NCBI GenBank assembly: GCA_017538635.1
Contig: JAFYIM010000187.1
Location: 1 to 6,982 of the forward strand
Length of the DNA stretch: 6,982 bases
Reading direction: 5' to 3'
Source of the DNA: a bacterium
GTDB taxonomy: Bacteria > UBA3054
Below, piece after piece: positions 5,345 to 6,982 of this stretch. Numbering within the stretch: the first letter of the stretch is position 1; each line of letters starts with the position of its first letter. Position numbers and translations under genes: made by a program. The notes under the pieces were generated by a model. It saw nothing but the letters and a program-made list of their open reading frames with translations, did no database searches and had not been told where the DNA came from.

Positions 5345-6889
5345 AGAACACTCTATTGTAACGGCGTTGTCTATTTGGGCGGCGGCGATTGGGCCGAGGC
5401 TTTTGTCGTGGAAGACGGAAGGTTCGGCCCGGTCGGCGACAACACGCTGCTCGAGAGTGAGAGCGTGGACGAAAAGATAAACCTTAAGGGCGCTTTCGTC
5501 TGTGCCGGCTTCAACGATTCGCACATGCATCTTTTGGGTTATGGCCTGGTGCTTAGTCAGGCAGACCTACGGGAGCACACGGAGAGCCTTGAGGAAATGA
5601 AAAGTTTCCTCAAGGCTTTTTTAAAGGAGCATCCTGTCGCTCCCGGGCAGTGGTTAAGGGGCCGGGGCTTCAATCAGGATTATTTCAAGGATGGCGCGCG
5701 TCTTCCTTCACGATTCGATCTCGATGAAGTTTCAAGGGATGTTCCCATAATGTTGACGAGAGTCTGCGGTCATATGTGCGTCGTAAATTCGAAAGCCTTG
5801 GAATTATGCGGAGTGAAAGATCATGAAGACGGCCGTTTTTATGACAACGAAATGCAGCTTGTTTTGGACAAACTGCCGGCGCCAACTCGCGCGGAGCTGA
5901 AAGAGATGATACTTTTGGCTTGCGCAAAATTGAACAGCTGCGGCATTACGAGTGTGCAGACCGATGACTACTGTGTTTTCCGCAACGTTAAGCCCTCTGC
6001 AATAAACGAAGTTTACCGGGAACTGGAAAAGGTCGGGAAACTGACGTTAAGAGTGACGGAACAGTTTAATCTAACTTCGCTTTTGGATTTGCAGGAATTC
6101 CTTGCTTCGGAAGAAGCGGAAAACAACAGCGAGTTTTTCAAAATTGGGCCTTTAAAAATGCTGGGCGACGGGTCGCTTGGCAGCCGCACGGCTTATCTAT
6201 CGAAGCCCTACAAGGGAACAGACGATAGGGGATTGATGCTTTTCACTTCCGGGGAATTGCGTGACATGATCTCTTATGCCAACGCAAAAGGAAGGCAGGT
6301 CATAGTCCATGCGATAGGGGACGCCTGCCTGGACGCTGTGCTTGACGCTTTCGAGCAGGCGCTTAAGGAAAACCCAAGAAGCGATCATAGGCACGGCATA
6401 GTCCACTGCCAGGTTACGAGAGCGGATCAGCTGGAAAGGATCGCAGCCCTGGGGCTTCATGTTTTTGCACAGACAGTTTTCCTCGACTACGACAATCACA
6501 TCGTGGATGAGCTTTTGGATCCGGAGCTTCTCAAAACGAGTTACAATTGGAAAACGCTGATAGGTAAGGGTGTTTCTGTTTCCAACGGCTCGGACTGCCC
6601 CGTCGAGGATCCGGACTGTTTGAAAGGAATACAGCTGGCGGTGACGAGAACGTCTTTGGACGAGACAGGCCCCTATCTTCCAGAAGAAGCGCTCAGCGTA
6701 GAGGAAGCTGTGGATTCATTTACCATTCGCTCCGCGGAAGCCAGTTTTGAAGAAGACATAAAAGGCGGGATAAAGGAAGGGCAGCTGGCGGATTTCGTGA
6801 TCCTCGACAAAAATCCTTTCGTCGTTCCGGCTGACGAAATACATAAGATCAAAGTCGCCGCCACATATCTCGGCGGCCGCAAACTCTGA
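5342..6889 (+). CDS. YtcJ-type metal-dependent amidohydrolase (Amidohydrolase_3 family)
   Basis: The 515-residue protein (counted from GTG 5342) has full family length and layout. The N-terminal beta strands VRTLYCNGVVYLG open the composite domain. The metal-binding HxH is in NDSHMH (His-61 and His-63). The middle motif KMLGDGSLGSR (272-282) holds a Lys and Asp conserved in this family; the Lys may be the bridging ligand, by inference. IVHAIGD gives His-323, HGIVHCQ gives His-355, and NGSDCPVEDPD gives Asp-418. The C-terminus GQLADFVILDKNPF ... VAATYLGGRKL is typical of the family's closing beta domain. No signal peptide is present, so it should be cytoplasmic. YtcJ relatives include N-substituted formamide deformylase (NfdA) and proteins annotated as AepA-like; the substrate here cannot be read from sequence. 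It follows the DUF4139 pair by 7 bp and probably shares their transcript, although a link between their jobs is unproven. Confidence 0.93.
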   Translation: MRTLYCNGVVYLGGGDWAEAFVVEDGRFGPVGDNTLLESESVDEKINLKGAFVCAGFNDSHMHLLGYGLVLSQADLREHTESLEEMKSFLKAFLKEHPVAPGQWLRGRGFNQDYFKDGARLPSRFDLDEVSRDVPIMLTRVCGHMCVVNSKALELCGVKDHEDGRFYDNEMQLVLDKLPAPTRAELKEMILLACAKLNSCGITSVQTDDYCVFRNVKPSAINEVYRELEKVGKLTLRVTEQFNLTSLLDLQEFLASEEAENNSEFFKIGPLKMLGDGSLGSRTAYLSKPYKGTDDRGLMLFTSGELRDMISYANAKGRQVIVHAIGDACLDAVLDAFEQALKENPRSDHRHGIVHCQVTRADQLERIAALGLHVFAQTVFLDYDNHIVDELLDPELLKTSYNWKTLIGKGVSVSNGSDCPVEDPDCLKGIQLAVTRTSLDETGPYLPEEALSVEEAVDSFTIRSAEASFEEDIKGGIKEGQLADFVILDKNPFVVPADEIHKIKVAATYLGGRKL

Positions 6890-6900
6890 TTTTGTTCGTC

Positions 6901-6928
6901 CTGTCACTACAAAAAATTATAGTATAAA
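6901..6928 (+). promoter_or_regulatory. Candidate promoter for a gene beyond the right edge
   Basis: CTGTCA (6901-6906) and TATAAA (6923-6928) are separated by 16 bp in an AT-rich stretch just after the amidohydrolase stop codon. It would drive a plus-strand gene starting outside the window, as no start with a ribosome-binding site is seen before 6982. No GC-rich hairpin followed by T residues is visible between 6890 and 6982, so termination of the upstream cluster is not explained here. Confidence 0.3.
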
Positions 6929-6982
6929 TTAAGAATAGACCGTAAACTGAATATTTGTTTTTAATAGAAACGCAGAGAAAAC

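Noticed and set aside
6873..6880. GCGGCCGC 8-bp palindrome at the end of the amidohydrolase gene
   Set aside because: It falls in the Gly-Gly-Arg codons of the conserved family C-terminus and needs no other explanation.
6957..6971. Small hairpin GTTTTT / AGAAAC near the right edge as a terminator
   Set aside because: The stem is AT-only with a wobble pair and a 3-base loop, and no T tract follows.

Overview
The window reads as a piece of a bacterial chromosome, most likely from a Gram-negative. Two of the four genes encode proteins with clear N-terminal signal peptides in a family of envelope or secreted proteins, and starts carry purine-rich Shine-Dalgarno sites. The N-terminal 'FKNG/FKSG ... 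GTFW' style of the DUF4139 proteins reminds me of Planctomycetes/Verrucomicrobia/Lentisphaerae-type members. That taxonomic guess is recollection and is low confidence.

Layout. (1) Bases 1-213 are two different, nearly perfect tandem arrays placed back to back: a 12-bp unit repeated about 10 times, then a 10-bp unit repeated about 9 times. The first array starts at the window edge and may continue to the left. (2) Bases 246-1586 on the minus strand hold one gene for an AlbA_2 / RecG-C-terminal-like (HATPase_c_4) / winged-helix protein, a likely DNA-binding regulator. (3) Bases 1587-1815 are a divergent intergenic region with candidate promoters for both directions and a perfect 10-bp inverted repeat. 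The same 10-mer occurs a third time at the 3' end of the minus-strand gene. (4) Bases 1816-6889 are a tight three-gene plus-strand cluster: two tandem paralogous exported DUF4139 proteins (24 bp apart), then a YtcJ-type amidohydrolase (7 bp apart). (5) Bases 6890-6982 are AT-rich and hold a candidate promoter for a gene beyond the edge. I see no strong terminator there.

How the genes may work together. The three plus-strand genes look like one transcription unit from an extended -10 promoter near 1780. The divergent regulator-like gene is well placed to control that promoter and its own, with the inverted repeat as a possible operator; this is inference. The DUF4139 family has no established biochemical role that I can state. 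The amidohydrolase has complete-looking metal-site motifs and should be an active cytoplasmic hydrolase of an unknown C-N substrate. No RNA gene, CRISPR array, transposase or recognised defence system is visible. The least explained items are the twin minisatellites, the repeated 10-mer flanking the regulator, and the duplicated DUF4139 pair.
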